The notes beneath the pieces were generated by a model that was not told the DNA's origin, did not search any database, and saw only the letters and a program-made list of their open reading frames with translations. From contig NZ_HF570108.1 in assembly GCF_000297395.2 (NCBI RefSeq), forward strand, positions 6,228,982 through 6,292,981: a stretch of DNA of 64,000 nt, given 5' to 3'. The position numbers and the translations under genes are program-made. Positions 31,425 through 40,474 of this stretch are shown here, piece after piece. The stretch is from Micromonospora lupini str. Lupac 08 (GTDB lineage: Bacteria; Actinomycetota; Actinomycetes; Mycobacteriales; Micromonosporaceae). The stretch's first letter is position 1, and every line of letters starts with the position of its first letter.

Positions 31425-34400
31425 TCAGCCGCCCGGGGTGGCGCTCGGCGACGGCGGCGCGCCGCCGCTCGGCGTGCCACCGGGGTTGGCGGCCTGCTGC
31501 GCCTGCTGGAACGCGGTGAGCGCCTCGTCCAGCGCCTTGAGCGCGCGACCGTACCGCTCGAAGTCACCGGAGGTCTGCGCGGCGCGGACCTCCGTGATGG
31601 CGGCCTGCACCCGGTCCGCGGCGGTGGCCAGCGGGCCGGTCGGCGGCGGGTTGGTGCTGCCCGGCGTCGGCGTCCCGCTCGGGGTAGCGGTCGGCGACGG
31701 GTTCGTCGGGTTGCCCCCGGTGGTCGGCGGCGGCGAGGTGCCCTGCCCGGCCTTCTTCCCCTGCTCGACCAACTGCTTGATGCCGTCGTTGATGTTGTCG
31801 GCGAGCGCCACGAACGAGCCGCCGTCCCCGTAGGAGAGCAGCACCTTCTGCAGCAGCGGGTACGCGTCCTGCTGGTTGCTCTTCACGTAGACCGGCTCGA
31901 CGTAGAGCATGCCGTCGGCGAAGGGCAGCGAGAGCAGGTTGCCGTACTGCACCTGCGCCTGGTTGCTGGAGAGCAGGTTGAGCTGCTGGCGGATGTTCGC
32001 GTTGTTGGTCATCTGCTGGTGCACCTGCACCGGCCCGGAGATCCGGGTCTGGTCCGGCAGCTCCAGCACCTCCAGCCGGGGCTTCCCGTCGACGTACGAC
32101 CCGGAGATCAGCGCGGCCAGGTTCTGCCGGCCGTTCGGGGTGACCGCCGAGGTGAGCTGGAACCGCGGGCCCTCCTGGCCCGGGAACTGGGTGAACAGGT
32201 AGTACGGCGGCTGCTTCTGGCCACTGTCCGGCGCGTCCGGCACGTTCGGCACCTGCCAGAAGTCCTGCGCGGAGTAGAAGTCACCCGGGTTGGTCACGTG
32301 GAACTTGGTGAGCAGGTTGCGCTGCACCTTGAACATGTCGGCCGGGTAGCGCAGGTGCTCCGTCAGCTCGACCGGGATGTCCGCCTTCGGCTTGATCAGG
32401 TCCCCGCCGAACGCCTTGTTCCACGCCTTGAGCACCGGGTCGGTGTCGTCGTACTCGTAGAGCGTCACCGTGCCGTCGTACGCGTCGACGGTGGCCTTCA
32501 CCGAGTTGCGCATGTAGTTGACGTTCTCCCGGGCCAGCTGGAACGTGCCCCGGTTGGTCAGCTCGTCGGTCGTCTCGGTCTGCAGGTTGACCCGCTCGGC
32601 GTACGGGTAGGTCGCCGCAGTCGTGTAGCCGTCGACGATCCACTGCACCCGACCGTCGACCACCGCCGGGTACGGGTCGCCGTCCAGGGTGAGGAACGGC
32701 GCGACCTTCTCCACCCGGTCCCGCGGGTTGCGCACGTACAGCAGCTTGGAGTCCTTGTTGACCGCCTCGGAGAGCAGGAAGTTCGACTCCTGCTCCTTGA
32801 TCGAGTACAGCAGCCGCCGGGTGAAGGAGCCGATCTCCACGCCGCCCTCACCGGTGTAGGTGTAGGACTCGCCGCCACCCTCACCGACCGGCCTGTCGAA
32901 CTCGGCCTTCTTGTTCGGGTCGGACTGCCCGACGATCGCGTAGTCGTCGGCCGCCATCCGCTCGCCGTAGTAGATCCGCGGCTGCTTGGCCGGGATCTGC
33001 TCGGTCTGCGAGGAGCACGCCTCCTGCGTCTTCTCGCCGAGGAAGCCGGAGACGAAGAACGGCTGCCCGCCGCACACCACCTGGTTGGCCGGGGCGGCCA
33101 CCAGCCCGTACCCGTGGGTGTAGACGGTGTGCCTGTTGATCCAGGTGTTCTGCTGGTCGGTCAGCTCGCCGTAGTTGATCTCACGGACGCCGACGACGTA
33201 GTCGGAGGTCTTGCCGTTCACCCCGTACCTGTCGATGTCCAGCTTGGGGCCGAAGTCGTAGAAGCCCCGCACCTGCTGGAGCTGGGTGTACGTCTCGCTC
33301 ACCAACTGCGGGTCGAGCAGCCGCACGTTCGACACCACCGACGTGTCGGTGGCCAGGTTCGCCGGTGGGGTGAGGTTGTTCGCCGCGTACGGGGTGGTCT
33401 CGGTGGCCCCCAGCCCGAACGCCGCCCGCGTCGCGTCGATGCTGCGCTGGATGTACGGCGCTTCCTTGTCCTTGGCGCTCGGCTTCACCTCGAAGGTCTG
33501 CACCGCCCAGGGGTAGATGCCGCCGATCGCCACCGCGGAGACGCCCAGCAGAGCGAGCGAGATGCCCGGCCAGACCAGGTTCCGCATCCAGGCGTTGGAG
33601 AACACGATGATCGCGATCGCCACGACGATCGAGATGTACGCCAGGATCTCCTTCGCCGGCAGCAGCGCGTTGACGTCGGCGTAGCCGGCGCCGTACAGCT
33701 TGGCGCCCTCGTTGTACTCAAGCAGCATCGCGCGGCGGTCCAGCACGTACGCCAGGGCCTTGAGCAGCACGAACACCGCGACGAGGGTGCTCAGGTGAGC
33801 GCGGGCGGCGTTGCTCATCCGGTCCCCGACGCCCTGCAGGCGAACCCCGCCGAAGAGGTAGTGCACCGCAAGCGCGCCGATCAGGGCCAGCACCACTGCG
33901 GTGAAGCCGACACCGAGCAGGTAGCGCCAGAACGGCAGCTGGAAGACGTAGAAGCCGATGTCCACCCCGAACTCCGGGTCCTTGATCCCGAAGTCACCAC
34001 CGTTGCGGAAGAGCAGCCACTGGTTCCACCGGCTCTGCGCGGACAGGCCGGCGAAGAGGCCGACCACGGCGGCGGTCAGCGCGATCCAGGTGCCGAGGCG
34101 CGGGCTGAGTGCCATCCGGTAACGCTCCAGGGTGGCCTGCTCCACCGAGTGCGGCCGCAGCCGCGGACGCAGCCGGTGGGCCAGCCACAGGTTGCCGCCG
34201 ACGATCACCGCCATGCCGAGGCCGATGACGAGGAACAGCGTCAGCCGGGTGACAAGCACACCGGTGAAGACCTCGGTGTAGCGGACCTCGTCGAACCAGA
34301 GCCAGTCCGTCCAGGCCTGAACACCCCAGCCGAGCAGGGTGAAGAGCACGAACACCCCGACCAGGACAGCGATGGTGACGCGGCCGCGCCGGCTCATCCT

Positions 34401-34430
34401 CGGCAGGGGGCTGCTGCTACGCATTACCAC
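31425..34430 (-). CDS. UPF0182 family large membrane protein
   Basis: A 1001-residue integral membrane protein of unknown function, the orthologue by family and position of Rv3193c. About seven helices fill the first 310 residues (VTIAVLVGVFVLFTLLGWGV, TLFLVIGLGMAVIVGGNLWL, YLLGVGFTAVVLALIGALAV and others). A roughly 580-residue extracytoplasmic domain follows with YTHGYGLVAAP and GYTTAATYPYAERV. The Pro/Thr/Ser tail (about 895-1001) contains a short helical segment AFQQAQQAANPGG. GTG at 34430 has GGAG 7 nt upstream. It sits downstream of the PDZ protease gene, as in mycobacteria. Confidence 0.92.
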   Translation of the reverse strand: MVMRSSSPLPRMSRRGRVTIAVLVGVFVLFTLLGWGVQAWTDWLWFDEVRYTEVFTGVLVTRLTLFLVIGLGMAVIVGGNLWLAHRLRPRLRPHSVEQATLERYRMALSPRLGTWIALTAAVVGLFAGLSAQSRWNQWLLFRNGGDFGIKDPEFGVDIGFYVFQLPFWRYLLGVGFTAVVLALIGALAVHYLFGGVRLQGVGDRMSNAARAHLSTLVAVFVLLKALAYVLDRRAMLLEYNEGAKLYGAGYADVNALLPAKEILAYISIVVAIAIIVFSNAWMRNLVWPGISLALLGVSAVAIGGIYPWAVQTFEVKPSAKDKEAPYIQRSIDATRAAFGLGATETTPYAANNLTPPANLATDTSVVSNVRLLDPQLVSETYTQLQQVRGFYDFGPKLDIDRYGVNGKTSDYVVGVREINYGELTDQQNTWINRHTVYTHGYGLVAAPANQVVCGGQPFFVSGFLGEKTQEACSSQTEQIPAKQPRIYYGERMAADDYAIVGQSDPNKKAEFDRPVGEGGGESYTYTGEGGVEIGSFTRRLLYSIKEQESNFLLSEAVNKDSKLLYVRNPRDRVEKVAPFLTLDGDPYPAVVDGRVQWIVDGYTTAATYPYAERVNLQTETTDELTNRGTFQLARENVNYMRNSVKATVDAYDGTVTLYEYDDTDPVLKAWNKAFGGDLIKPKADIPVELTEHLRYPADMFKVQRNLLTKFHVTNPGDFYSAQDFWQVPNVPDAPDSGQKQPPYYLFTQFPGQEGPRFQLTSAVTPNGRQNLAALISGSYVDGKPRLEVLELPDQTRISGPVQVHQQMTNNANIRQQLNLLSSNQAQVQYGNLLSLPFADGMLYVEPVYVKSNQQDAYPLLQKVLLSYGDGGSFVALADNINDGIKQLVEQGKKAGQGTSPPPTTGGNPTNPSPTATPSGTPTPGSTNPPPTGPLATAADRVQAAITEVRAAQTSGDFERYGRALKALDEALTAFQQAQQAANPGGTPSGGAPPSPSATPGG

Positions 34431-34520
34431 TGTTGGCTCCGCACGCTCGATGTGATCGGCTCCGATCAGGCACCCAGAGTACGGGGTGTTCCTGAGCGTG
34501 TCGGGGCACGGTCACGCCGG

Positions 34521-35534
34521 TCAGCAGCGGGTCGGCTGACCACCCGCGCGCAACGTCTCCAGCGCGGTGAGCGCCTCGTCCAGTGAGCCCACCTTCAGCA
34601 ACGGCAGGTCGGGCTGCGGATTGCGGACCGCCTCGGCGCAATTGTCCGCCGGCACCAGGAAGACCTTGGCACCCGCACGCTTCGCGCCGACCAGCTTCTG
34701 GGCGATGCCGCCGATCGGGCCGACCGTGCCCTCGTCGTCGATGGTGCCGGTGCCCGCGATGACCTTTCCGCCGGTGAGGTCGGCCGGGGTCAGCTTGTCC
34801 ACGATGCCCAGGGCGAACATCAGGCCGGCGCTCGGGCCACCGATGTCCCCCAGGTCGATGCCGAGCGTGAACGGGTGCGGCTGCTGCTGGTCGATCTCGA
34901 CGCCGATCCGCGGCCGGCCGTCCTGCTCCCGGCTCGTCACCGTCGCCGTGGCCGCCGCGCCGTCGCGCGTGTAACCGATCCGCAGGGCCGTACCGGACGG
35001 CTTGGCCCGGATCAGCTCGGTGACCTTGGCGGCCACCGGCACCGGCTGACCGTCGACCGAGGTGACCACGTCGCCGACCTTGAGCACCCCGGCGGACGGG
35101 CCGTCCGCGGCGACCGTCTTGATCACCACCTGCACCGGGAAGCCCAGCTCGCGCAGCGCGGCCGTCTCGGCGCTGGTCTGCGAGACCTTGAAGTCCTCGG
35201 CGTTGCGCTGCTCGACCTGCTCCGTCGACTCCCCCGGCGGGTAGACCAGCTCGCGCGGCACCACCGCCTCGTCGTCGGAGAACCAGCCGGCGATCGCCGA
35301 GCGGAGCCGCACCGTGGGCTGCACCCCCACTGTCGTCAGCCGGAGCTGGCCGGCGGAGGTGGACGTCTCCCGGCCGGTGACCTGGATGACCTCCTTACCG
35401 TCGGCCGTGCCGAGGGTGTTGACCGTCGGGCCCGGGCCGAGCACCACGTACGGGATCGGCACCCGGAGCACCCCGATGCTCAGCAGGGCGGTGAACAGGG
35501 CACCGAGCAGGACCGTCAGGCCGCGACGTCTCAT
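34521..35534 (-). CDS. PDZ/Lon-like (S16) membrane-anchored protease, YlbL family
   Basis: A 337-residue protein: an N-terminal anchor (LTVLLGALFTALLSIGVLRV), a PDZ domain at about 120-205 (VIKTVAADGPSAGVLKVGDVV) and a C-terminal Lon-type proteolytic domain. The S16 dyad is visible: Ser in DIGGPSAGLMFALG and Lys in AGAKVFLVPADNC. There is no AAA module, so it acts outside the membrane without ATP. Equivalent to Rv3194c. Substrate unknown; the DUF2342 and UPF0182 neighbours are conserved companions. ATG at 35534. The frame stays open upstream but overlaps the divergent promoter. Confidence 0.9.
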   Translation of the reverse strand: MRRRGLTVLLGALFTALLSIGVLRVPIPYVVLGPGPTVNTLGTADGKEVIQVTGRETSTSAGQLRLTTVGVQPTVRLRSAIAGWFSDDEAVVPRELVYPPGESTEQVEQRNAEDFKVSQTSAETAALRELGFPVQVVIKTVAADGPSAGVLKVGDVVTSVDGQPVPVAAKVTELIRAKPSGTALRIGYTRDGAAATATVTSREQDGRPRIGVEIDQQQPHPFTLGIDLGDIGGPSAGLMFALGIVDKLTPADLTGGKVIAGTGTIDDEGTVGPIGGIAQKLVGAKRAGAKVFLVPADNCAEAVRNPQPDLPLLKVGSLDEALTALETLRAGGQPTRC

Positions 35535-35636
35535 GCGCCAGAGCGTACCGATTGCTCGGGGCCCGCCCGACGGATGCGCCACGCGACTTCGCCCTCAGCG
35601 CAACGCCAGCGGCGGCTACCTGGGGCGCGGCGCGCG

Positions 35637-35642
35637 TAACGT
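35637..35642 (+). promoter_or_regulatory. -10 element of a leaderless DUF2342 transcript
   Basis: TAACGT ends 7 nt before the GTG at 35650 and there is no ribosome site between, consistent with a leaderless mRNA. Confidence 0.55.
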
Positions 35643-35649
35643 AGACGTC

Positions 35650-36951
35650 GTGCCTGATATTCCGTTCGGTTTCGCGCTCCCGGGTGGGCAACCACCAGAC
35701 CCCAACGATCCCGCGCAGATGCAGCAGTTCATGTCGCAGTTGCAGCACCTGCTCTCGGCGCCGGGCAGCGGGCCGGTCAACTGGGACCTGGCCCGGCAGG
35801 TGGCGGCCAGCCAGCTCGCCGCCGCCGGCGACCCGGCGGTCTCCCCGTACGAGCGCAACGCGGTCGAGGAGGCGTTGCGCCTGGCCGACCTGTGGTTGGA
35901 GCCGGCCTCGTCCTGGCCGTCGGGCATCCAGTCCCCGGTCGCCTGGAACCGCAACGAGTGGATCTTCAAGACGCTCGACGTGTGGCGCAAGCTCTGCGAC
36001 CCGGTGGCCAGCCGCATGGTCGGCGCGATGGGCGACCTGGTGCCGCCGGAGGCGCGCGCCCAGCTCGGCCCCATGCAGTCGATGGTGGCCACCCTCGGTG
36101 GCGCACTCTTCGGCGGTCAGCTCGGGCAGGCCCTCGGCTCGCTCGCCGCGGAGGTGCTCTCCGCCGGCGACATCGGGCTGCCGCTCGGCCCGGCCGGCAC
36201 GGCCGCGCTGATCCCGGCAAACATCCGCGCGTACGGCGAGGGCCTGGAGCTGCCCGAGGACGAGGTCCGCCTCTACGTGGCGCTGCGCGAGGCCGCCCAC
36301 CAGCGGCTGTTCCAGCACGTCCCGTGGCTGCGCGGGCACGTGCTCACTGCCGTCGAGATGTACGCCTCGGGCATCCGCGTCAACCGCGAGGCGATCGAGG
36401 AGGCGATGGGCCGCGTCGACCCGACCGACCCGGAGTCGATGCAGGCGATCGCCCTGGAAGGCATCTTCACCCCGGAGGACAGCCCGGCGCAGAAGGCCTC
36501 GCTGGCCCGGTTGGAGACCGCACTGGCCCTGGTCGAGGGCTGGGTGTGCCACGTGGTGGACAGCGCGGCAAGCGACCGCCTGCCCAACGTCGTCCGGCTG
36601 GGCGAGGCGTTCCGCCGCCGCCGGGCCGCAGGCGGCCCCGCCGAGCAGACCTTCGCCGCGCTCGTCGGCCTGGAGCTGCGCCCGCGCCGGCTGCGCGAGG
36701 CGGCGGCCCTGTGGGCTGCGCTCACCCAGCACCGCGGCATCGAAGGCCGGGACGCCGTCTGGGGCCACCCCGACCTGCTCCCGTCGGACGACGACTTCGC
36801 CGACCCGGTGGCCTTCGCGATGAACGACATGGACCTGAGCGAGCTGGACAGCTTCGACTTCACCGCGCCCGGTGGAGCCCCGGAGAAGGCCCCGGGCCAG
36901 CCCGACGAGACCGAGGGCGACGCCGACACCGACACCGACGGCAAGGCCTGA
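35650..36951 (+). CDS. DUF2342 zinc-dependent metalloprotease-like protein
   Basis: A 433-residue soluble protein of the actinobacterial DUF2342 family (Rv3195 at the same place). The putative metal motif is LREAAHQRLFQHVPWL (H-x-R and following His; not the classical HExxH), with VEGWVCHVVDSA as a second conserved helix. Early family motifs are VNWDLARQVA, EEALRLADLWLE and WNRNEWI. A Gly-rich segment (GGALFGGQLGQALGSLA) follows. The acidic tail is disordered. Proteolytic activity is assumed from the family annotation and not shown by sequence. GTG at 35650 follows a -10 box. A strong hairpin ends the gene. Confidence 0.88.
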   Translation: MPDIPFGFALPGGQPPDPNDPAQMQQFMSQLQHLLSAPGSGPVNWDLARQVAASQLAAAGDPAVSPYERNAVEEALRLADLWLEPASSWPSGIQSPVAWNRNEWIFKTLDVWRKLCDPVASRMVGAMGDLVPPEARAQLGPMQSMVATLGGALFGGQLGQALGSLAAEVLSAGDIGLPLGPAGTAALIPANIRAYGEGLELPEDEVRLYVALREAAHQRLFQHVPWLRGHVLTAVEMYASGIRVNREAIEEAMGRVDPTDPESMQAIALEGIFTPEDSPAQKASLARLETALALVEGWVCHVVDSAASDRLPNVVRLGEAFRRRRAAGGPAEQTFAALVGLELRPRRLREAAALWAALTQHRGIEGRDAVWGHPDLLPSDDDFADPVAFAMNDMDLSELDSFDFTAPGGAPEKAPGQPDETEGDADTDTDGKA

Positions 36952-36960
36952 CGCGCAGGC

Positions 36961-36995
36961 CCGGGTGCCCGCGCCACTCGGTGGCGGGCACCCGG
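36961..36995. terminator. Hairpin terminator after the DUF2342 gene
   Basis: CCGGGTGCCCGC (36961-36972) pairs perfectly with GCGGGCACCCGG (36984-36995), 9 nt after the DUF2342 stop codon. The stem is 12 bp with an 11-nt loop. Confidence 0.75.
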
Positions 36996-37147
36996 CACGC
37001 GTCCGCGCCAGGTTGTCCGGTCAGCAAAGCGGCTGATCGAGTGGGGCGCTCGGTTGCCGACCAGCCGGAACGCCGGCGCAGCGCGCGGCCACCGACCAGC
37101 CAGAACCGCCGACCAGCGGAGCAGGGGGCGGAGCGCGTGTTGCCTGG

Positions 37148-37756
37148 TCAGCCCGGGCGGCCCGACCCGGACAGCAGCGCGCGGGTGGCCTCCCAGCCCT
37201 CGAAGGCCGGGTCCAGGGTGGCGAGGTCGGCCGGGCCGCGCTGCCGCCGCCAACCGGCCGTGACGGCGACGTCCCCGGGCGCGGGAGCACCGGCTCGGGC
37301 GTCGGCCGGCGTCGCCGTGTCCAGGTCGAGCGGGGGCAACCACTCCGGCACGGGCAGTCGTACGGCCACTCCGAGCAGACCCGCACCGCCGCCCTCCACC
37401 GGGGCCACGGCGACCGACCGGGTGGTGAGCGGACGCAGCAGCTTGCCGACGGTCAGCGCGGGCAGGTCGGGCACGTCGGCGGAGAGCACGGCCGCCTGGT
37501 CGTAGCCGTCCAACGCCGCGAACACGGCGTTCGGCGTCGGCTCGGCCACCTCGTACACCGCGGTGCCGGGCCAGACCAGCGCGTCGGCGAGGGCTCGGTC
37601 GGCGGGGGTGACCGCGACCGCGACCTCCACCTCGTTGAGCGTGGCGAACAGGTCGATGACGTCTTCCGCGAGGGCCGCTCGCCATTCGGCCCGGTCGACG
37701 CCCGGCGGTGACCAGGGAACCGGCCCGAGCAACGCCACTACCACCCGTCGTGCCAC
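37148..37756 (-). CDS. DUF2064 glycosyltransferase-like protein
   Basis: A 202-residue protein with a nucleotide-diphospho-sugar transferase (GT-A) type fold. It matches the TIGR04282/DUF2064 pattern: DVIDLFATLNEVEVAVAVTP, YDQAAVLSADVPDLPALTVG and VAVAPVEGGGAGLLGVAVR. The usual D-x-D/D-x-P site is represented by SADVPDLP, and the family's lysine-rich loop is weak here, so catalytic competence is uncertain. The start is GTG at 37756 (VARRVVVALLGPVPW). It is isolated, with a palindromic element upstream and a short AC-rich spacer with three CGACCAGC repeats downstream (37058-37120). Confidence 0.65.
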   Translation of the reverse strand: MARRVVVALLGPVPWSPPGVDRAEWRAALAEDVIDLFATLNEVEVAVAVTPADRALADALVWPGTAVYEVAEPTPNAVFAALDGYDQAAVLSADVPDLPALTVGKLLRPLTTRSVAVAPVEGGGAGLLGVAVRLPVPEWLPPLDLDTATPADARAGAPAPGDVAVTAGWRRQRGPADLATLDPAFEGWEATRALLSGSGRPG

Positions 37757-37819
37757 CCCCCGACCCTAGCGCCCACCCCTCGGCCGCCCCACGGCCGTCC
37801 CGCACGGCGTGCGAAGGCG

Positions 37820-37896
37820 TGATCGACTCGCCTTCCTTGAAATCGTGGTCTCCGGAAGGCATCGATAGCGCGATTTTCAGGAACGCGAGTCGATCA
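37820..37896. repeat. 77-bp palindromic repeat-like element
   Basis: The arms TGATCGACTCGC... (37820-37845) and ...GCGAGTCGATCA (37871-37896) are complementary at 23 of 26 positions around a 25-nt centre that itself holds the palindromes TCCGGA and ATCGAT. It lies between two minus-strand genes, 33 nt before the stop of the M48-like gene. The form is that of a REP/MITE-like dispersed element. I recall similar sequences in Micromonosporaceae genomes but cannot verify that here. Confidence 0.65.
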
Positions 37897-37929
37897 ACCT
37901 CGCCAGCTGGAGACTCGGGGCGCTGTGGA

Positions 37930-38460
37930 TCAGGTGGGGACGGGGGTGCAGGAGGCGGCGGCGACGCCCTCGAGGTAGCCGCGGGCGCGCTCCGACTTGG
38001 GGTAGCGGCCGACCAGCGCCCAGAAGCGGGCGTTGTGGCTGGGCACGATGAGGTGGGTAAGCTCGTGCAGCAGCACGTAGTCGATCACCCAGTCGGGCAT
38101 GTCCTGGACGCGGTGCGAGATGCGGATGCTGCGGTCGGCGGGCGTGCAGGAGCCCCAGCGGCCGTTCTGGTTGGTGACCCAGCGGACGCTTGCGGGTACC
38201 GCCTTGGCGCCGTACCCGCCGAGGTAGAGATCGATCAGCCGGTTGGCCCGGGCGACCAGTTCGTCGTCCGAGCGGGCGAGCCGGCCCTCGCGGGCGGCGA
38301 GTCGCGCCAACATGCGGTCGACCCACTCGCTCTCCTCGGCCCGGGAGAACTGGTCCGGGATGAGGACGACCACCCGCTCACCGTCACGGTACGCAGACAC
38401 CGTGCGTCGCCGACGCTGGCTGCGCCGCACCTCGACGACCGGCTTACGCGTCCCCGCCAT
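37930..38460 (-). CDS. YgjP/M48-like zinc metallopeptidase
   Basis: A 176-residue protein of the YgjP-like family (DUF45, COG1451). The zinc motif is LLHELTHLIVPSHNARFWAL: His-Glu-x-x-His plus a third His nine residues on. Other family signatures are WGSCTPADRSIRISHR and the basic strand RRSQRRRRTVSAYRDGERVVV. YgjP-type proteins are putative soluble metalloproteases of unknown substrate. ATG at 38460 directly follows GTG at 38463, and neither has a good ribosome site. The terminal VAAASCTPVPT includes a Cys. The palindromic element at 37820 lies after its stop. Confidence 0.87.
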   Translation of the reverse strand: MAGTRKPVVEVRRSQRRRRTVSAYRDGERVVVLIPDQFSRAEESEWVDRMLARLAAREGRLARSDDELVARANRLIDLYLGGYGAKAVPASVRWVTNQNGRWGSCTPADRSIRISHRVQDMPDWVIDYVLLHELTHLIVPSHNARFWALVGRYPKSERARGYLEGVAAASCTPVPT

Positions 38461-38976
38461 CACTGGCCCGCGCAGCCTCGGCTACGTGTCACGAAGGAAA
38501 GCTAATGCGTACTGACCAGGGGTCCGCAAGGGTCAACCGCACGACACGCGCCCAAAAAATGGTGATTGGTCGTCCCGCGTCCCGAAAATTTCTTGGGCCG
38601 CTGCTCGCCCGGACGCCGCCGGGCCGTCTCGTCACCCACCGTGTACGCCGACGTCGCGGCTCCCCTCCACCGTAGGTGATCACCGTGCCCGGAGCCGCCG
38701 CGGGGGCACTCGCACGGGTGGCTGTGAGGGTTTGGTCGGCGTGTCCCCGCCAAACTGACTTATCCGACCTAATTCGCCATGCACACTCTCGACGTCGACT
38801 TGCTCACAGTGTCGATGCACAGCTGACATGGAACTGCCCAGACCTGGGTAGGGTCCGCGGACCAGCGGTCACGAAGGTGGCCGTGGAGTGAGACCCAGCG
38901 CCGGCGCCCCGTGTGGCCCGCCGCCGGGCACCCCGCCGGGACCGTATTGACCGGCGGACGAGACGAGGAGGGCACC
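38461..38976. other. 516-bp gap with no supported gene; promoter region of the DUF5679 gene
   Basis: No reading frame here has a ribosome site or recognisable product. The left part (38540-38600) is locally AT-rich, with AAAAAATGGTGATTGG and CGAAAATTTCTTGGG. The right part contains TGACAT (38828-38833) and TAGGGT (19 bp later), a possible but poorly spaced promoter for the DUF5679 gene. A small RNA cannot be excluded. Confidence 0.5.
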
Positions 38977-39144
38977 GTGGCCGACCAGGCCCAGACCTAC
39001 AACGGTTACTGCGTGAAGTGCAAGGAGAAGCGGGACTTCGAGGGGCACGTGGAGGTCTCGAAGACCGGCATGAACATGGCCAAGGGCAAGTGTCCGGTTT
39101 GCGGCACAACAGTGAACCGGATTCTCGGCAAGGCGAAGGTCTGA
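38977..39144 (+). CDS. Small zinc-ribbon protein, DUF5679
   Basis: A 55-residue protein: VADQAQTYNGYCVKCKEKRD, then EVSKTGMNMAKGKCPVCGTT and RILGKAKV. The two C-x2-C pairs (CVKC and CPVC) 28 residues apart form a zinc ribbon, the signature of DUF5679. It is basic and probably nucleic-acid associated, but function is unknown. GTG at 38977 has GAGGAGGG 5-6 nt upstream, one of the best ribosome sites in the window. A strong hairpin ends the gene. Conserved in Actinobacteria and often adjacent to the ThiF/ABC1 genes that follow here. Confidence 0.88.
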   Translation: MADQAQTYNGYCVKCKEKRDFEGHVEVSKTGMNMAKGKCPVCGTTVNRILGKAKV

Positions 39145-39158
39145 CCCGTACGGATCAA

Positions 39159-39197
39159 CGGGGGGCGGACGGCCACACCGGCCGTCCCGCCCCCCGT
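39159..39197. terminator. Hairpin terminator after the DUF5679 gene
   Basis: ACGGGGGGCGGACGGCC (39159-39174) pairs with GGCCGTCC, an unpaired C, and GCCCCCCGT (39180-39197), 15 nt after the stop codon. Confidence 0.75.
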
Positions 39198-39361
39198 TGC
39201 GGGCCCGGGAGAAGGCACGCGGCCTGCCTGTCGGGTGACTGACAGCACGTCCGGCGACCTGTGGATAACCCGGCAGATCCTGTGGACAAGGCTGGATACG
39301 GCCTCGACCGCCTGTGGACAACGATCGACCGAGCGCAGGGAAGCGGTCACGATTCGTCACC

Positions 39362-40474
39362 ATGAGTCGTACCGCGTTGCCCCGCCCCACGCTTCTTCCC
39401 GGCCTCAGCCGGCTCTGGCGGGATCGACACACCCTCCAGCTCGGTGTCGGCCCGGGGCCCGCCGTGCTGGTGGAGCTGGCCAACCCGCGTACCGCTGCCC
39501 TGCTCGACCTGCTGGACGGCACCCGCAGCGAGCGGGAGGTGCTGGTCCAGGCGAGCGCGGCCCAGGTCGCCACCGACGACGCGCGTACGCTGCTGGACGC
39601 CCTGCGCGCGGCGGGCCTGTTGGTGCCGGCGCACAGCCTGCTCCCCCGCGACCTGGCCGGGCCGGTCCGGGCCCGGCTCGCCGCCGAAGCCGGAGCGTTG
39701 GCCCTGGTCGCGGCCCGGCTGCCCGGGACTCCCGCCCAGGTCCTGCGTCGCCGGCGGGCGGCCCGGGTGCTGCTCGCCGGCGCGGGTGCGCTCGGCGGTC
39801 CGCTGGCCGTGGCGCTGGCCCAGGCCGGCGTCGGACAGGTCATCCCGCACCTCACCGGTCCGGTGCGCCCGACCGACCTGGTCGGGACGGGCATCCCCGC
39901 CACCGAGCTGGGCCGGCCGCTGGCCCCGGCGGTCCGGGCGGCGGTCGACCGTGTCGCGCCGGGCACCGGCACCCACCCGGTCCGGGCCACCCGAGTGGAC
40001 CTGGTGATCCAGCTCGGCACGGACCGTCCGCCCGCGCTGCTCGCGGCCGGTCTCGCCCAGCGCCGTCAACCGCACCTGCTGGTGACCCTCCGCGAGGGCG
40101 TACCTGTCATCGGGCCGTTGGTCCGCCCACCTGCGGGGCCGTGCCTGCGCTGCGTCGAACTGCACCGCGCCGACCGCGATCCGGCCTGGCCGGGGCTCGC
40201 CGCCCAACTCGCCACGGCTGAGCCGGTGGCCGCCTGCGCGACAGGCACCCTGCTCGCGGCCATCGGGTACGCGGTCGCGGAGGCACTGGTGCACCTCGAC
40301 GGCGGTCACCCCGAGACGCTGGGCGGCGCCATGGAGATCACCGGAGCGGGCCGGTTCCGCCGCCGGGGTTGGCCGCCGCACCCGGCGTGCGGGTGCTCGT
40401 CGAGCCGGGTGTACGCACCAGCCCGGCCGCACAGCAGCAGCGGACCCCTCCGGTCGGTAACAATGGCGAAGTGA
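39362..40474 (+). CDS. ThiF/E1-like protein (TOMM-cyclodehydratase-type fold)
   Basis: A 370-residue protein related to the E1-like half of thiazole/oxazole cyclodehydratases and to ThiF. Residues about 12-105 resemble a RiPP-recognition-like N-terminus (TLQLGVGPGPAVLVELANPR). The nucleotide-binding core is RRRRAARVLLAGAGALGGPL. The zinc site is built from GPCLRCVELHRADRDPAW (C-x2-C) and the late HPACGCSS (C-x-C). No precursor peptide or YcaO gene is nearby, so the substrate is unknown. The orthologue by position is Rv3196. ATG at 39362. Its stop overlaps the start of the ABC1 kinase gene (GTGA). Confidence 0.82.
   Translation: MSRTALPRPTLLPGLSRLWRDRHTLQLGVGPGPAVLVELANPRTAALLDLLDGTRSEREVLVQASAAQVATDDARTLLDALRAAGLLVPAHSLLPRDLAGPVRARLAAEAGALALVAARLPGTPAQVLRRRRAARVLLAGAGALGGPLAVALAQAGVGQVIPHLTGPVRPTDLVGTGIPATELGRPLAPAVRAAVDRVAPGTGTHPVRATRVDLVIQLGTDRPPALLAAGLAQRRQPHLLVTLREGVPVIGPLVRPPAGPCLRCVELHRADRDPAWPGLAAQLATAEPVAACATGTLLAAIGYAVAEALVHLDGGHPETLGGAMEITGAGRFRRRGWPPHPACGCSSSRVYAPARPHSSSGPLRSVTMAK

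Noticed and set aside
31248..34586. 1112-codon open frame on the plus strand
   Set aside because: It lies antisense to the full-length UPF0182 gene, and its product is Arg/Val/Gly/Leu-rich with no family pattern. Long antisense frames are expected at this GC content.
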